A stretch of DNA of 64,000 nucleotides from Nitrosospira sp. Nsp11 (GTDB lineage: Bacteria; Pseudomonadota; Gammaproteobacteria; Burkholderiales; Nitrosomonadaceae): assembly GCF_900142705.1 (NCBI RefSeq), contig NZ_FRBV01000013.1, positions 1 to 64,000 on the forward strand, given 5' to 3'. The notes below the pieces were generated by a model. That model worked only from the letters and a program-made list of their open reading frames with translations. It was not told the DNA's origin and did no database searches. Shown here piece by piece: positions 18,277 through 27,032 of the stretch (the stretch's first letter is position 1; each line of letters begins with the position of its first letter). The translations under genes were made by a program, and so were the position numbers.

Positions 18277-19491
18277 TCAGGTTCGTGTCTCGACTTCGAG
18301 TTCTATATTCTCGATATCCGGCGTTTCACAGTGAGCGAATTCCTCGCTATCCTCATAGGCCAGTCGCGTCGTGCCTGTGGCTTTGATCGCCGCACCGGCG
18401 ATAAGTCCGGTCACGAAAGCGAACACGACACTGAAGATAATGCCGATGAGCTGAGCAGCCGCGATACCGGGCACCACCACAATGGCAGTCAACGCACCTA
18501 ACAATCCGGGCATTCCGTGAAGATTATGGACGCCGCAAGTGTCGATAATCTTGAAACGTGCTTCCAGTCCAGGCTGAATGAACACATAACCGATGACGCT
18601 GACAGCGCCGGCCAGCAGGCCGATTGCGAAGGCGCCCGTCGGTGAAACAATATTGCATGTCGATCCTATGGCTACTCCCCCAGCCAAGGCCGCATTTGCC
18701 ATGTCGACCATTGACGTTTTTCCCTTGTGAAAATACGTGCTCAGGAAATAGGTGCTGAGGGTAGCGCCGCACAACGCGAGTACTGTGTTGACGACGGTTT
18801 GCGGCATCTCTTCAAAAGGAACAATGGCTGTGGCGAAGCTTGGCCAGAAAATCCACAATACCATGGAGCCGAGCATGGCAAAACGATCAGAGGTGGCATC
18901 TGATTCAATCGGTTGACTTCGTTGCCGCGCGGTGGTCAATGCGAGGGATAATCCCAAGCCAAAATAAGCGCCAAAGGCATGGATGATGACTGACCCGGCG
19001 GTATCCTGATAACCTTCCGTCAAACCCATCCCGTTATCCAGTACCAGCCATTCGTTCATCAGATATGCCGGAACGAGGAAAAGTGCCAGTAACGCATATT
19101 GAAAAACCCGCAGACGTCCAAGTACGGCTCCCATGGCAATGAGTGCGGCAGCCACTGCGAATTCGGCAAACAGGAGCGCTTTGATTGTGTTTGGAGCAAT
19201 TTCATGAGCAAAAATACCATTTGCGCGCAGGAGCATATAAAGAGGAAGGCCGACCGCTACCACAAGGTAGGTGCCAGTCGTGGCGCCAAATCCGTATCTC
19301 CTGACAAACACCATCAGAAAACCAAAACCCACCAGCAACATTGCCAGGATGTGAATAACATAATTATACTGAGCCACTTGCCGAGCTTCATTGAGCTCGG
19401 ATCCGGCACCGCTCTCGCTCGCCCAGGCGCCGAAACACAGCAGAAACAGATTAGCTACACCACACAGCGTCAAGCAGAGGCTTTTTTTCAT
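18277..19491 (-). CDS. rh50: Rh-type ammonium/ammonia channel
   Basis: Amt/Rh/MEP superfamily trimeric membrane channel for ammonia or ammonium. 404 residues with a signal-like N-terminus (MKKSLCLTLCGVANLFLLC) and about 11 further membrane helices. Rh rather than Amt membership shows in HAFGAYFGL, LWIFWPSFATA and DTCGVHNLHGMPG. The pore histidines expected from the family are present in the first and third of these. Rh channels are rare in bacteria and known from Nitrosomonas and relatives, which fits an ammonia oxidiser. GGGAGGAATC before ATG 19491 decides the start. Monocistronic; no glnK gene lies beside it, unlike typical amtB loci. Confidence 0.95.
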   Translation of the reverse strand: MKKSLCLTLCGVANLFLLCFGAWASESGAGSELNEARQVAQYNYVIHILAMLLVGFGFLMVFVRRYGFGATTGTYLVVAVGLPLYMLLRANGIFAHEIAPNTIKALLFAEFAVAAALIAMGAVLGRLRVFQYALLALFLVPAYLMNEWLVLDNGMGLTEGYQDTAGSVIIHAFGAYFGLGLSLALTTARQRSQPIESDATSDRFAMLGSMVLWIFWPSFATAIVPFEEMPQTVVNTVLALCGATLSTYFLSTYFHKGKTSMVDMANAALAGGVAIGSTCNIVSPTGAFAIGLLAGAVSVIGYVFIQPGLEARFKIIDTCGVHNLHGMPGLLGALTAIVVVPGIAAAQLIGIIFSVVFAFVTGLIAGAAIKATGTTRLAYEDSEEFAHCETPDIENIELEVETRT

Positions 19492-19838
19492 TTTGATTCC
19501 TCCCATGTTTCGCGATTATTGGTCTACCCACGCAAAGTGTGAACCTCAATAGCCTCGAATACAATAGGGATATTTCGAATGAGTTCGTGATGTCTAAAGA
19601 TGGGGATTGCCGGGAACAACGCATGGTGTAGAGCGTTTCCAGATAGCGCACTGAGAGGTGGTAGCACATAGGCGGCGCAGATTACCTGTCCAGGCAGAAA
19701 TTGCGCCCGGGCTCACCATTTTTTTGCTATCGACTATGCGACAGATGGGGGTTTATCGCTATTGACGGCCTAGGGCGTTCCGTGCAGTTACAACGTCATG
19801 CATCGATTCTTAATCTTCCCAAGACTTGGAGATTACGT

Positions 19839-20621
19839 TTATGCAAAATTTTTATTATTCATCTTCCCGAAGCACAATGCTTCCTTTGGAAGATTTCGTT
19901 CTATATCCTCTGCAATCGTGTGATAAAGGGGAAGTAAATTAACCCGCATATTGTTGATAGTGGCGCTGACGCTCATTATCGAGGGGATGCGCTCGCCGTT
20001 ATGCTCAATTGGACTACCAATATATTGCAGATCGAAGCCTAGCTTGCTGAAGTGACTCGCCAGCCGTTTCTCCGTCAGAACGAACACCGTATCAATTCCG
20101 TTCAAGCGCGCAAGTTCGGTGGTGGCGAGGTACAGGCCAATCGGGATGAATGGGAAGCGTGGCTGGTCCGGCGTGCCGAAATCCCCGCCCGAGATGCCAA
20201 CCGCGCTGTTTGCCTCACCTTTACGCCTGCGGAAGGCGGCGATAACGGCGAGGCGTGATACCTCGGCGATGTCTTGCCGGGGTAATTTGGATGGGTCAAT
20301 GATCGATCGGTCCAGCGCGGTAGCGCAAGTCTTTTCGAAAGGTAGCTGATAATAGGGATCCTCGGGCCGCGACAGGACAATGCGCGTGCAACCGATAAAT
20401 TCGCCAGTTTTTATGCTACGCATCAGGAGATGTAGAGAATTGGCGTCGTGCTCATCGGTTTCACGTCTATCCGGCCTGGTAGGTTCAAATTTCAGGTCTT
20501 CACAATAAACCTGATGCCGCACCCGGTAGACCTCTTCCTTCAGGGCGTCTGAGAATGCGGGTACGATTTCGAAGTGCTGCTTGAATGCACTGCCCAGATT
20601 GAATATTTTTGATGAGAACAT
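19839..20621 (-). CDS. PEP-CTERM/exosortase-associated acyltransferase
   Basis: 260 residues of the GNAT-like family found next to exosortase systems (related to acyl-homoserine-lactone and N-acyl amino acid synthases). Features are the start MFSSKIFNLGSAFKQHFE, then VRHQVYCEDLKFEP (about 38-51, aligned with the YRHQVFC.E motif of the family), FIGCTRIVL, and AEVSRLAVI in the acyl/acetyl binding core. It probably transfers an acyl group from ACP or CoA to an amine; donor and acceptor are unknown. I start at 20621, where family-like sequence begins; the frame continues upstream without similarity. First gene of the accessory region; PEP-CTERM genes follow 11 kb away. Confidence 0.85.
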   Translation of the reverse strand: MFSSKIFNLGSAFKQHFEIVPAFSDALKEEVYRVRHQVYCEDLKFEPTRPDRRETDEHDANSLHLLMRSIKTGEFIGCTRIVLSRPEDPYYQLPFEKTCATALDRSIIDPSKLPRQDIAEVSRLAVIAAFRRRKGEANSAVGISGGDFGTPDQPRFPFIPIGLYLATTELARLNGIDTVFVLTEKRLASHFSKLGFDLQYIGSPIEHNGERIPSIMSVSATINNMRVNLLPLYHTIAEDIERNLPKEALCFGKMNNKNFA

Positions 20622-21337
20622 ATTTGATTTCCCGGGACCTTCTGCTGAAGCGATGTTGGAAGGTAAAAAAATATCTGGAAATAAATTGGCTTCCTGTATG
20701 AGTATTAAGATGATTGACGTGAGCGTCCTTGAATCACAGGACGGATTTACTCTCTGATTCGAGGCTGGTTCTTTGGAATTCACGTACCGGCACAGCGTCG
20801 GGGCCAAGTTCATCAGTCTCCATGCCCGCATGTATATTTACGGAAGGCCGGATGCTAACTTTAGAGCTACTCCTTTTATTTCTTCTCACGCCTTTTAGAA
20901 TGATGAGCCTCCACTGGAATACAGGCCGATTTGGCCACACGATAGCGACATTAGACACAATGTCGCTATTTGAACCGCGAGCACAAGCCGGGATTGAACC
21001 CGGTTGCGGAATGGAAGGTGGATGCAGAACTACTCGAAGGTGCTAAGGCTCAGCGTTGTTCAGCGAGATATTTACCGCCACGCGGTAAGAAACTTCATAG
21101 CCATGAAAATGCGGGAAACGCTCCACCCGAATGTCCACGAAACATTGAGCCTTATGAATGGATAGGTACTTTTTCGATTGTTAGTCTTTTGTGCGGCCCG
21201 CCGATTGCGAGTGCGCCGAACTGTCGCAAACGACTCATGAGAATGCACAAAAGATCCGCTTGAGTTCAGCGCGGTTTCAGTTTCAGACCTTGTTAGTTGA
21301 GCCCCGTTTTCTGCAAAACATGCGCGTGGTTCGTTAT
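20622..21337. other. Long intergenic stretch with one strong hairpin
   Basis: No gene is supported in about 715 bp. ATAGCGACATT (20942-20952) pairs perfectly with AATGTCGCTAT (20959-20969) around AGACAC, an 11-bp stem. GCCGGGATTGAACCCGG near 20989-21005 resembles a tRNA T-arm, but no acceptor, D or anticodon arm accompanies it. Weak frames on both strands lack ribosome binding sites and domains. Confidence 0.4.
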
Positions 21338-22090
21338 TTATTCGAGTTTCTTCAGATAGTCTTTGGTAAAAATCTTGTCGGGTAGATCGCGGAGTTTCAT
21401 TTCTGTATATTCAAGCACCGATTCCTCGCCCCTGCGCAATGCATCAGTCATAACGAGGCGGGTAGGCCGCTTCTTGCCCAGTATCATCTCAAAGTTTTCA
21501 TAGCGAGCGGTTTTAAGCAAACGATCCGACAATGAGTAGAACTCGGCGCGATAGGGCCAGAAATCCGATTGCCGTACCCAGTATAAGACTTTATGATACG
21601 TAACGCTTCGATCGACGCCAATAAGCTCCAGTACGTAGTACTTATCCCCGTCGATGGTGTCTGTGCGCAGAATCGTGGCGTTGTAATCGCCGGCAAAGTT
21701 TGCGCGCGCCAAATCGCCGTTGGCTACCTGGCCGGTCAGTCGCTGCGACATGGAAAGGCGTATAGGTTGCGAAATTTCCGGCATGAATATCCACAAATCG
21801 CGCCCTTTCATCAGTAAAATTTGCCCGCGCTCGGAAGCCGGTTCGGTCGTCATCACCACGCTGTTCTCATTTCCTTTGGATAGAACCTGGTATTTGCGCC
21901 GCTCGGCAGTTTTATCAGGCGCTGTCGTATTGATATCGACGTCTACCTGGAAACTTTCACGCGGGAAGCGAATCTGGTCAGCTTTTTCCAGGATGCTTTG
22001 GGCTAATTCCGCATCCTCGGATGCGATCGATGCCGTAGTGAAAAACATGAAAATTACCATAAGCAGGTATTGCAAAGTTTTTACTTGCAT
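21338..22090 (-). CDS. LolA-like outer membrane lipoprotein-sorting protein
   Basis: 250 residues with a Sec signal peptide (MQVKTLQYLLMVIFMFFTTASIAS, cleaved near residue 24) and a mature part typical of the LolA-like/LppX-like lipid-carrier fold: VDVDINTTAPDKTAERRKYQVLSKG, LLMKGRDLWIFMPEISQPIRLS, LARANFAGDYNATIL, then YYVLELIGVD. Such periplasmic proteins carry acylated cargo between inner and outer membranes, often with an adjacent MacB/LolCDE-type transporter. ATG 22090 is preceded by AGGAATTG. It is transcribed away from a LolD-like ATPase gene across only 63 bp, so a shared divergent promoter is likely. Cargo unknown. Confidence 0.88.
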   Translation of the reverse strand: MQVKTLQYLLMVIFMFFTTASIASEDAELAQSILEKADQIRFPRESFQVDVDINTTAPDKTAERRKYQVLSKGNENSVVMTTEPASERGQILLMKGRDLWIFMPEISQPIRLSMSQRLTGQVANGDLARANFAGDYNATILRTDTIDGDKYYVLELIGVDRSVTYHKVLYWVRQSDFWPYRAEFYSLSDRLLKTARYENFEMILGKKRPTRLVMTDALRRGEESVLEYTEMKLRDLPDKIFTKDYLKKLE

Positions 22091-22153
22091 TTCAATTCCT
22101 GTCGTGAGATGCCGTTTACCCCTGTGTGGGTTTAAATATTTATGGAGTTTCTC

Positions 22154-22936
22154 ATGAGCATTGTACACCTCGAAAATGTTTTCAAAGACTACACCCTCGG
22201 GGAACAGCAGGTCCAGGCGCTGAGGGACGTTACGCTGAATATTGAGGACGGTGCTTTTCTTGCGATCGCTGGTCCCTCCGGCAGCGGCAAATCCACGTTG
22301 CTCAACCTGATCGGTTGCATCGATACTCCCTCATCTGGAAAAATATTCATCAATGGCCAGGATATCAGTGGCAAGAAGCCTGATGAGCTTTCCGACCTTC
22401 GGGCCCGAACGCTTGGTTTTATTTTTCAGACATTCAACCTCCTGCCGGTTCTTTCGGCTGAGGAGAACGTCGAATATCCCCTATTGCAATTCAAGGAGCT
22501 GAACGCAACAGAGCGGCGCAGCCGGGTGGCAAAATACCTCGCCATCGTGGGTCTGTCTTCATTTACTCGTCATCGCCCGGGCCAGTTGAGCGGTGGACAG
22601 CGGCAGCGGGTGGCCATCGCGCGTGCGCTGGCGACACAACCGAAGATTGTGTTGGCTGACGAGCCGACCGCCAATCTTGACCATAAGACTGGTGAAGGCA
22701 TTCTCCAATTAATGAAGAATATTAACGTCGAATTCAAGACCACCTTTATTTTTTCCACCCATGATCGGCGCGTGATGGAGTTGGCGGACAGGTTGGTGCA
22801 CATAGAAGATGGACGGATTGTTACGCAGGACGTGAGGGCGGGCGGACCAGTTGCAGTTATCGAGCGGTCTCCCGCGACAAATTACCCTCTGGTTCACGGC
22901 GCCAATCAAAGCGAGGCGGATGGAACACACATCTAA
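22154..22936 (+). CDS. LolD/MacB-type ABC transporter ATPase
   Basis: 260-residue nucleotide-binding subunit. Walker A GPSGSGKS is at about 42-49, the signature [16 protein letters not shown] near 144-159, Walker [13 protein letters not shown] near 165-176, and the switch His in STHDRR. The [21 protein letters not shown] start and [22 protein letters not shown]-loop are typical of the LolD/MacB/FtsE branch, which drives mechanotransmission across the periplasm without moving substrate through the membrane. Partner permeases are probably the two FtsX-type genes at 27033-29491, on the opposite strand. GGAG in the 22142 codons precedes ATG 22154. Overlaps the next gene by 17 bp. Confidence 0.94.
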   Translation: MSIVHLENVFKDYTLGEQQVQALRDVTLNIEDGAFLAIAGPSGSGKSTLLNLIGCIDTPSSGKIFINGQDISGKKPDELSDLRARTLGFIFQTFNLLPVLSAEENVEYPLLQFKELNATERRSRVAKYLAIVGLSSFTRHRPGQLSGGQRQRVAIARALATQPKIVLADEPTANLDHKTGEGILQLMKNINVEFKTTFIFSTHDRRVMELADRLVHIEDGRIVTQDVRAGGPVAVIERSPATNYPLVHGANQSEADGTHI

Positions 22937-24596
22937 ATCGACGTGTGTTGTATTGGTAGCGGCATTGATGGGTTTGCCGCTACAAGGCTTTGCCGGGGCT
23001 GGCGTACCCGACTCCCCTGCTCGTGCAAAACCGCCATCAGACGCATCGCTAGTGGGTGATTCGGATAAGGAGCCTTTATATTTGTCCTTATCTTTATCTT
23101 TATCTTTATCTTTATCCCCATCTTCAACTCGCAGCGCGGTGAAACCGGCCAGCAGCGCACATATCGCTGTCGACCTGGGGAATGCCTTGTCAGGGGAGAC
23201 CAGCGGCGAGCCCCTGCACATCTCTTTATCCCCCTCCCTTTCACTGTTCTCTGTCGAATCCTCCATCAAGGAAAATATGGCTGACTTGGCCTCGGAAGCT
23301 AAAGAGGACACCGAAACCGGATTTACATCCCGCGAGTCGCTATTTGGAGGCAACGCCCCGGTAAAGGAGAAATCGCCTCCCATACCGGTGTGGAAGCAGT
23401 TGGCAACGGGATGGAAAGGGTTTTCCCAGCTCGAAATCGCTGATAATTACGCGGATCCGGAACATTTATCCAAAGCAAAGCTGCGAACCGAATTGTCCCG
23501 AACCGGACAATTTGGCGAGCACGTAAAGTGGAAGATCAGTGGCCGTTTTGATTACGACGCCGCCTATGATCTATCCAATTTCTATCCCCCGGCGGTTCGC
23601 CGGGATCAACGCTATGAGTTTTTCCTGCGCGAGAATTACCTGGATGTTTCTGCCGGTGACTTCGACTTCCGCCTCGGCCGTCAACATGTCATCTGGGGCG
23701 AAATGGTCGGGTTGTTTTTCGCAGATGTGGTCTCGGCCAAGGATATGCGCGAGTTCGTCCTGCCCTCCTTCGATATCATACGAATACCGCAATGGGCGAT
23801 GCGTGCGGAATATTCGAAAAATGACATACATGCTGAAGTAGTGTGGATTCCCGTACCGACTCTTGACGAGAGCGGCAAGCCGGGCGCGGATTTTTACCCG
23901 GGTCCCCTGAGGGGAGCAGCCAGTTTTCTGCCCGAAGACCGTTCCGGGCGCAATGTTGCGCACTCTAATTATGGAGTTCGTTTATCGCAACTTAAAAATG
24001 GCTGGGATATTTCAGGTTTCTATTATCACAGCCTGGACGCCGCGCCGACCTTCTATCGTGCCAGCGCACCGGCCGAACCCCTTGTCTTCCAGGCGCGACA
24101 CGACGAGATCGACCAGGTTGGCGCAACGCTGGCGAAAGATTTCGGCTCAGTCGTGCTAAAAGGTGAGTTAATTTACACGGATGGGCGCAAGTTCAACGTC
24201 GCGCGCCCAAACGCGATCGATGGACTGGTCAGGCAGAATACGCTCGACTACGTACTGGGTCTTGATTTCAGCTTACCGGCCGAGACCCGATTGAATCTCC
24301 AGTTCTTTCAACGCGTCTTTTTCGCGCACGATCCAGCCCTTGTTACCGATAAGCTGGAGCATGGAGCCAGCATACTCCTCAACGGCAAACTCCGGCACAA
24401 CGTTGAGGCGCAGGCATTGCTGATTCATAGCCTGAATCGCGGCGACTGGATGTTCCGCCCGAGGCTATCCTGGAATTTTGAGAGAAATTGGCGTGCAGCA
24501 CTCGGGGCCGATGTTTTCGGCGGACAACCCACGGGGTTATTTGGTCGTTTCGATCAGAGTGACCGCGTCTATACCGAGCTACGCTATTCGTTCTGA
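22920..24596 (+). CDS. Outer membrane beta-barrel protein (DUF1302-like) with Leu-Ser repeat
   Basis: 558 residues. The signal peptide spans about 1-28 (ending near GFAGAG). Residues 30-155 are low complexity, including (Leu-Ser)n runs coded by a TTATCT hexamer repeat at 23088-23117 and a second SLSPSLSLFS stretch near residue 105. From residue 160 the sequence is amphipathic strand after strand, with FDFRLGRQHVIWGE (DUF1302-like signature), ending in a terminal Phe (ELRYSF) as outer membrane barrels do. It overlaps the ABC ATPase gene by 17 bp, so the two are coupled. It may be the outer membrane end of the transport route; the cargo is unknown. Confidence 0.85.
   Translation: MEHTSKSTCVVLVAALMGLPLQGFAGAGVPDSPARAKPPSDASLVGDSDKEPLYLSLSLSLSLSLSPSSTRSAVKPASSAHIAVDLGNALSGETSGEPLHISLSPSLSLFSVESSIKENMADLASEAKEDTETGFTSRESLFGGNAPVKEKSPPIPVWKQLATGWKGFSQLEIADNYADPEHLSKAKLRTELSRTGQFGEHVKWKISGRFDYDAAYDLSNFYPPAVRRDQRYEFFLRENYLDVSAGDFDFRLGRQHVIWGEMVGLFFADVVSAKDMREFVLPSFDIIRIPQWAMRAEYSKNDIHAEVVWIPVPTLDESGKPGADFYPGPLRGAASFLPEDRSGRNVAHSNYGVRLSQLKNGWDISGFYYHSLDAAPTFYRASAPAEPLVFQARHDEIDQVGATLAKDFGSVVLKGELIYTDGRKFNVARPNAIDGLVRQNTLDYVLGLDFSLPAETRLNLQFFQRVFFAHDPALVTDKLEHGASILLNGKLRHNVEAQALLIHSLNRGDWMFRPRLSWNFERNWRAALGADVFGGQPTGLFGRFDQSDRVYTELRYSF
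23088..23117 (+). repeat. Hexanucleotide tandem repeat inside barrel gene
   Basis: Four perfect copies of TTATCT (23088-23111) and one TTATCC (23112-23117), preceded by TTGTCC. In frame it codes Leu-Ser per unit. Copy number change would keep the frame and alter the linker length after the signal peptide. Confidence 0.9.
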
Positions 24597-24956
24597 TGAC
24601 TATGCATATGAAGCTCAGCCGGCATTACCCAACAATGGACGGATCCTATAGTAGCGCTTGGGGCTCATGCGGAACCAACTTTTTTTTGACCGATCGGAGA
24701 GCCAATTGCGCGGCATGGCGTAAAGAGTGCTGTTCAGCCGGCGTGAAAAAATCCATTGCTGAGCGTATTGCCGGAATGATTCTCAATTAATTTGGTTGCG
24801 TCGGCTATTCGTCGCGGTTGAGGTTATAATGAAAGGGGGTGTGATACGTATAACGAAGTAATCTGCTTCTTCTTATCCTCGTTTTCTCACTGCTGGTTAT
24901 GGTAATTTACAACTTGCTCAGGTAGAAACTGGCGCTTGCCGGGATTTTTGCATCGC
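24597..24956. other. Gap between barrel gene and thiF-like gene
   Basis: About 360 bp on the + strand transcript path. A 64-codon frame begins at 24596, overlapping the barrel stop as TGATG, but its Cys- and Trp-rich product shows no domain or hydrophobic pattern, so I do not call it. No hairpin with a T-run is seen, so transcription may continue into the thiF-like gene. Confidence 0.35.
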
Positions 24957-25814
24957 ATGTTATCCTTTATCTATGATGAAGCCTTTTCGAGGAACATCGG
25001 CTGGCTAACCCAGCGGGAGCAGGATCAGTTGCGCCATAAACGTGTGGCGATTGCGGGTCTGGGGGGCGTCGGCGGACTGCATCTATTAACGCTTTGCCGT
25101 CTGGGCATCGGCAAGTTTCATCTGGCCGATTTCGATACATTCGATCTGGCGAACTTCAATCGTCAGGCGGGCGCGACTGTAAGCGCCTTGAGTCATTCAA
25201 AGCTTGAGGTAATGACTCAGCAAGCGCGGGACATCAATCCCGAGCTGGAAATAACAGGATTTGCCGAAGGTGTAACTGCCGGCAACTTGGATGATTTTTT
25301 GAATGGAGTCGATATTTATATCGACGGTCTGGATTTCTTTGCCTTCGAAGCTCGTCAGCAGGTTTTTGCAGCGTGTGCGGCAAGGCGCATTCCCGCTGTG
25401 ACTGCCGCGCCCCTGGGTATGGGCGCCGCGGTACTGAATTTTTTACCGGGTAGCATGAGCTTTGACGATTACTTCCGTTTTGAGGACGGCCATGAGCGAG
25501 AAAAGCCCCTGCGCTTCCTCATGGGCCTGGCGCCTGCTCGCCTGCAAATGGGCTATCTGGTTGATCCTTCTACGGTTGATCTGGCCAATCGCAAGGGGCC
25601 ATCCACCATCATGGCCTGCCAATTGTGTGCTGGCGTGGCAGCAACCGAGGCTCTGAAAATCCTTCTCGGACGGGGTCCGGTCCGGGCCGCGCCCAAGGGC
25701 TATCATTTCGATGCTTATCGCAACAAGTTGGTGTTGACCTCGCGGCCTGGTGGAAATCGCAATCCCCTGCAACGCCTCGCTATAGCCTTCGCAAAGCGCA
25801 AATTGGGTCTTTAG
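24957..25814 (+). CDS. E1-like ThiF/MoeB-family adenylyltransferase
   Basis: 285 residues. The ATP-binding loop GLGGVGG is at about 36-42, followed by ADFDTFDLANFNRQ with the Asp and Arg used by E1 enzymes for Mg-ATP and adenylate formation. GLDFFAFEARQ and TAAPLGMGA continue the fold. MoeB/ThiF normally have two CxxC zinc pairs; only one (CQLC, near residue 226) is visible, so the zinc site is incomplete or lost. ThiF-type enzymes activate a C-terminal carboxylate, yet no ubiquitin-like small protein lies nearby. I start at ATG 24957; TTG 24936 is an alternative. The stop codon abuts the nitroreductase ATG with no gap. Confidence 0.9.
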   Translation: MLSFIYDEAFSRNIGWLTQREQDQLRHKRVAIAGLGGVGGLHLLTLCRLGIGKFHLADFDTFDLANFNRQAGATVSALSHSKLEVMTQQARDINPELEITGFAEGVTAGNLDDFLNGVDIYIDGLDFFAFEARQQVFAACAARRIPAVTAAPLGMGAAVLNFLPGSMSFDDYFRFEDGHEREKPLRFLMGLAPARLQMGYLVDPSTVDLANRKGPSTIMACQLCAGVAATEALKILLGRGPVRAAPKGYHFDAYRNKLVLTSRPGGNRNPLQRLAIAFAKRKLGL

Positions 25815-26894
25815 ATGCACCAAATCCCCCAGTCCATCTCGGATATTCTCGAACTCGCCCGCTGGGCGCCCAGTGGGGATAATACCCAGCCCTGGCGGTT
25901 CGAAATCATTGACGAACGCCACCTCGTCATCCACGCTTTCGATACGCGCGACCATTGCATATATGATCTGGACGGGCACCCCAGCCAGATTTCCTTGGGA
26001 GTCCTACTGGAAACTCTTGCTATAGCCGCCAGTGCGCACGCCATGCGAGCCGAATTCCGGCACAACCCCGAATCCCCCGATACGCGTCCCGAGTATTTTC
26101 TGGAACTGATCCCTGACAGCCTCCTGCAACCGGATTCGTTGTTGCCTCACGTCCAGCATCGTTCCGTGCAGCGGCGGCCCATGCGTACCATTCCCCTTAC
26201 CGAGCCACAGAAGCAAGCGCTGCAGCATGCGATCGGAATGTTCTATACCGTCCGTTGGTTCGAGGGAGGGATACAACGCTGGCACCTGGCGAAACTGATG
26301 TTTGATAACGCCAAACTCAGGCTTACCTTGCCGGAGGCTTATGACGTTCATCGCAGAATCATTGCATGGAATACGCGTTTCAGTGAAAACAAGGTACCTG
26401 ATCAAGCACTGGGGCTGGACCCGATGACGCTCAAATTGATGCGCTGGGTAATGACCAGTTGGGGGCGTGTCGATTTTTTTAACACTTATCTTGCGGGACA
26501 CCTGGTTCCCCGAATTGAAATGGATTTGCTGCCCGGCCTGTTCTGTGCCGCACACTTTGCCATTCTGGCTAAAAAGCCACCTGAGACTTTAGACGATTAT
26601 GTTGCGGCAGGCCGCGCGGTTCAGCGTTTCTGGCTGACGGCGACGGGTCTTGGTCTGCAATTACAACCAGAGTTGACTCCTTTGATTTTTACGCGCTATG
26701 TGCGCGAAGGCAGACCATTCAGCCGCCTGCCCGGCGCCATGGATACCGCGACCAGGCTAGGTAATCGTCTCTCGAGGTTACTGCAGAACGATCCGGTAGA
26801 ACAGGCGGTTTTTCTCGGACGCATCGGCAGTGGCGACGCCGTAACCAGTCGATCCCTGCGGTTGCCCGTTGAGAGATTAATAAGTGCGGAATAA
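25815..26894 (+). CDS. Nitroreductase-family flavoprotein
   Basis: 359 residues, longer than simple nitroreductases (about 200) because of a helical insertion around 140-250. The FMN-binding start ARWAPSGDNTQPWRFE is at about 14-29; the second half has AAGRAVQRFWLTATGLGLQLQPE, the usual C-terminal nitroreductase helix region. Starts directly at the stop of the ThiF-like gene, so the two act as one translational unit. ThiF-nitroreductase fusions exist elsewhere (Mycobacterium tuberculosis Rv1355c, annotated moeY, from memory), which supports a joint function such as activation followed by redox change of a carboxyl-derived group. Substrate unknown. Confidence 0.88.
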   Translation: MHQIPQSISDILELARWAPSGDNTQPWRFEIIDERHLVIHAFDTRDHCIYDLDGHPSQISLGVLLETLAIAASAHAMRAEFRHNPESPDTRPEYFLELIPDSLLQPDSLLPHVQHRSVQRRPMRTIPLTEPQKQALQHAIGMFYTVRWFEGGIQRWHLAKLMFDNAKLRLTLPEAYDVHRRIIAWNTRFSENKVPDQALGLDPMTLKLMRWVMTSWGRVDFFNTYLAGHLVPRIEMDLLPGLFCAAHFAILAKKPPETLDDYVAAGRAVQRFWLTATGLGLQLQPELTPLIFTRYVREGRPFSRLPGAMDTATRLGNRLSRLLQNDPVEQAVFLGRIGSGDAVTSRSLRLPVERLISAE

Positions 26895-27032
26895 ATAAAA
26901 ACTGTAACTCCGATTCGCTGAAACCGGTATTTGAATAAAAATGCGACGGCAGCTGTTACCCCACGGTTTTTTTCCGCGAAAAGGAGGGTGCTCGAGCCAT
27001 AGGGTATGGAGTAGTTTCATAATGAAGGATAT

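Noticed and set aside
20989-21005. T-arm-like sequence GCCGGGATTGAACCCGG
   Set aside because: No acceptor stem, anticodon arm or D arm can be built around it, so it is not a tRNA gene.
23088-23254. Tandem repeats considered as a CRISPR array
   Set aside because: Six-base in-frame units without spacers; a coding microsatellite, not CRISPR.
24596-24790. 64-codon frame overlapping the barrel stop
   Set aside because: The overlap TGATG is suggestive, but the product has no recognisable pattern and the start lacks a ribosome binding site.
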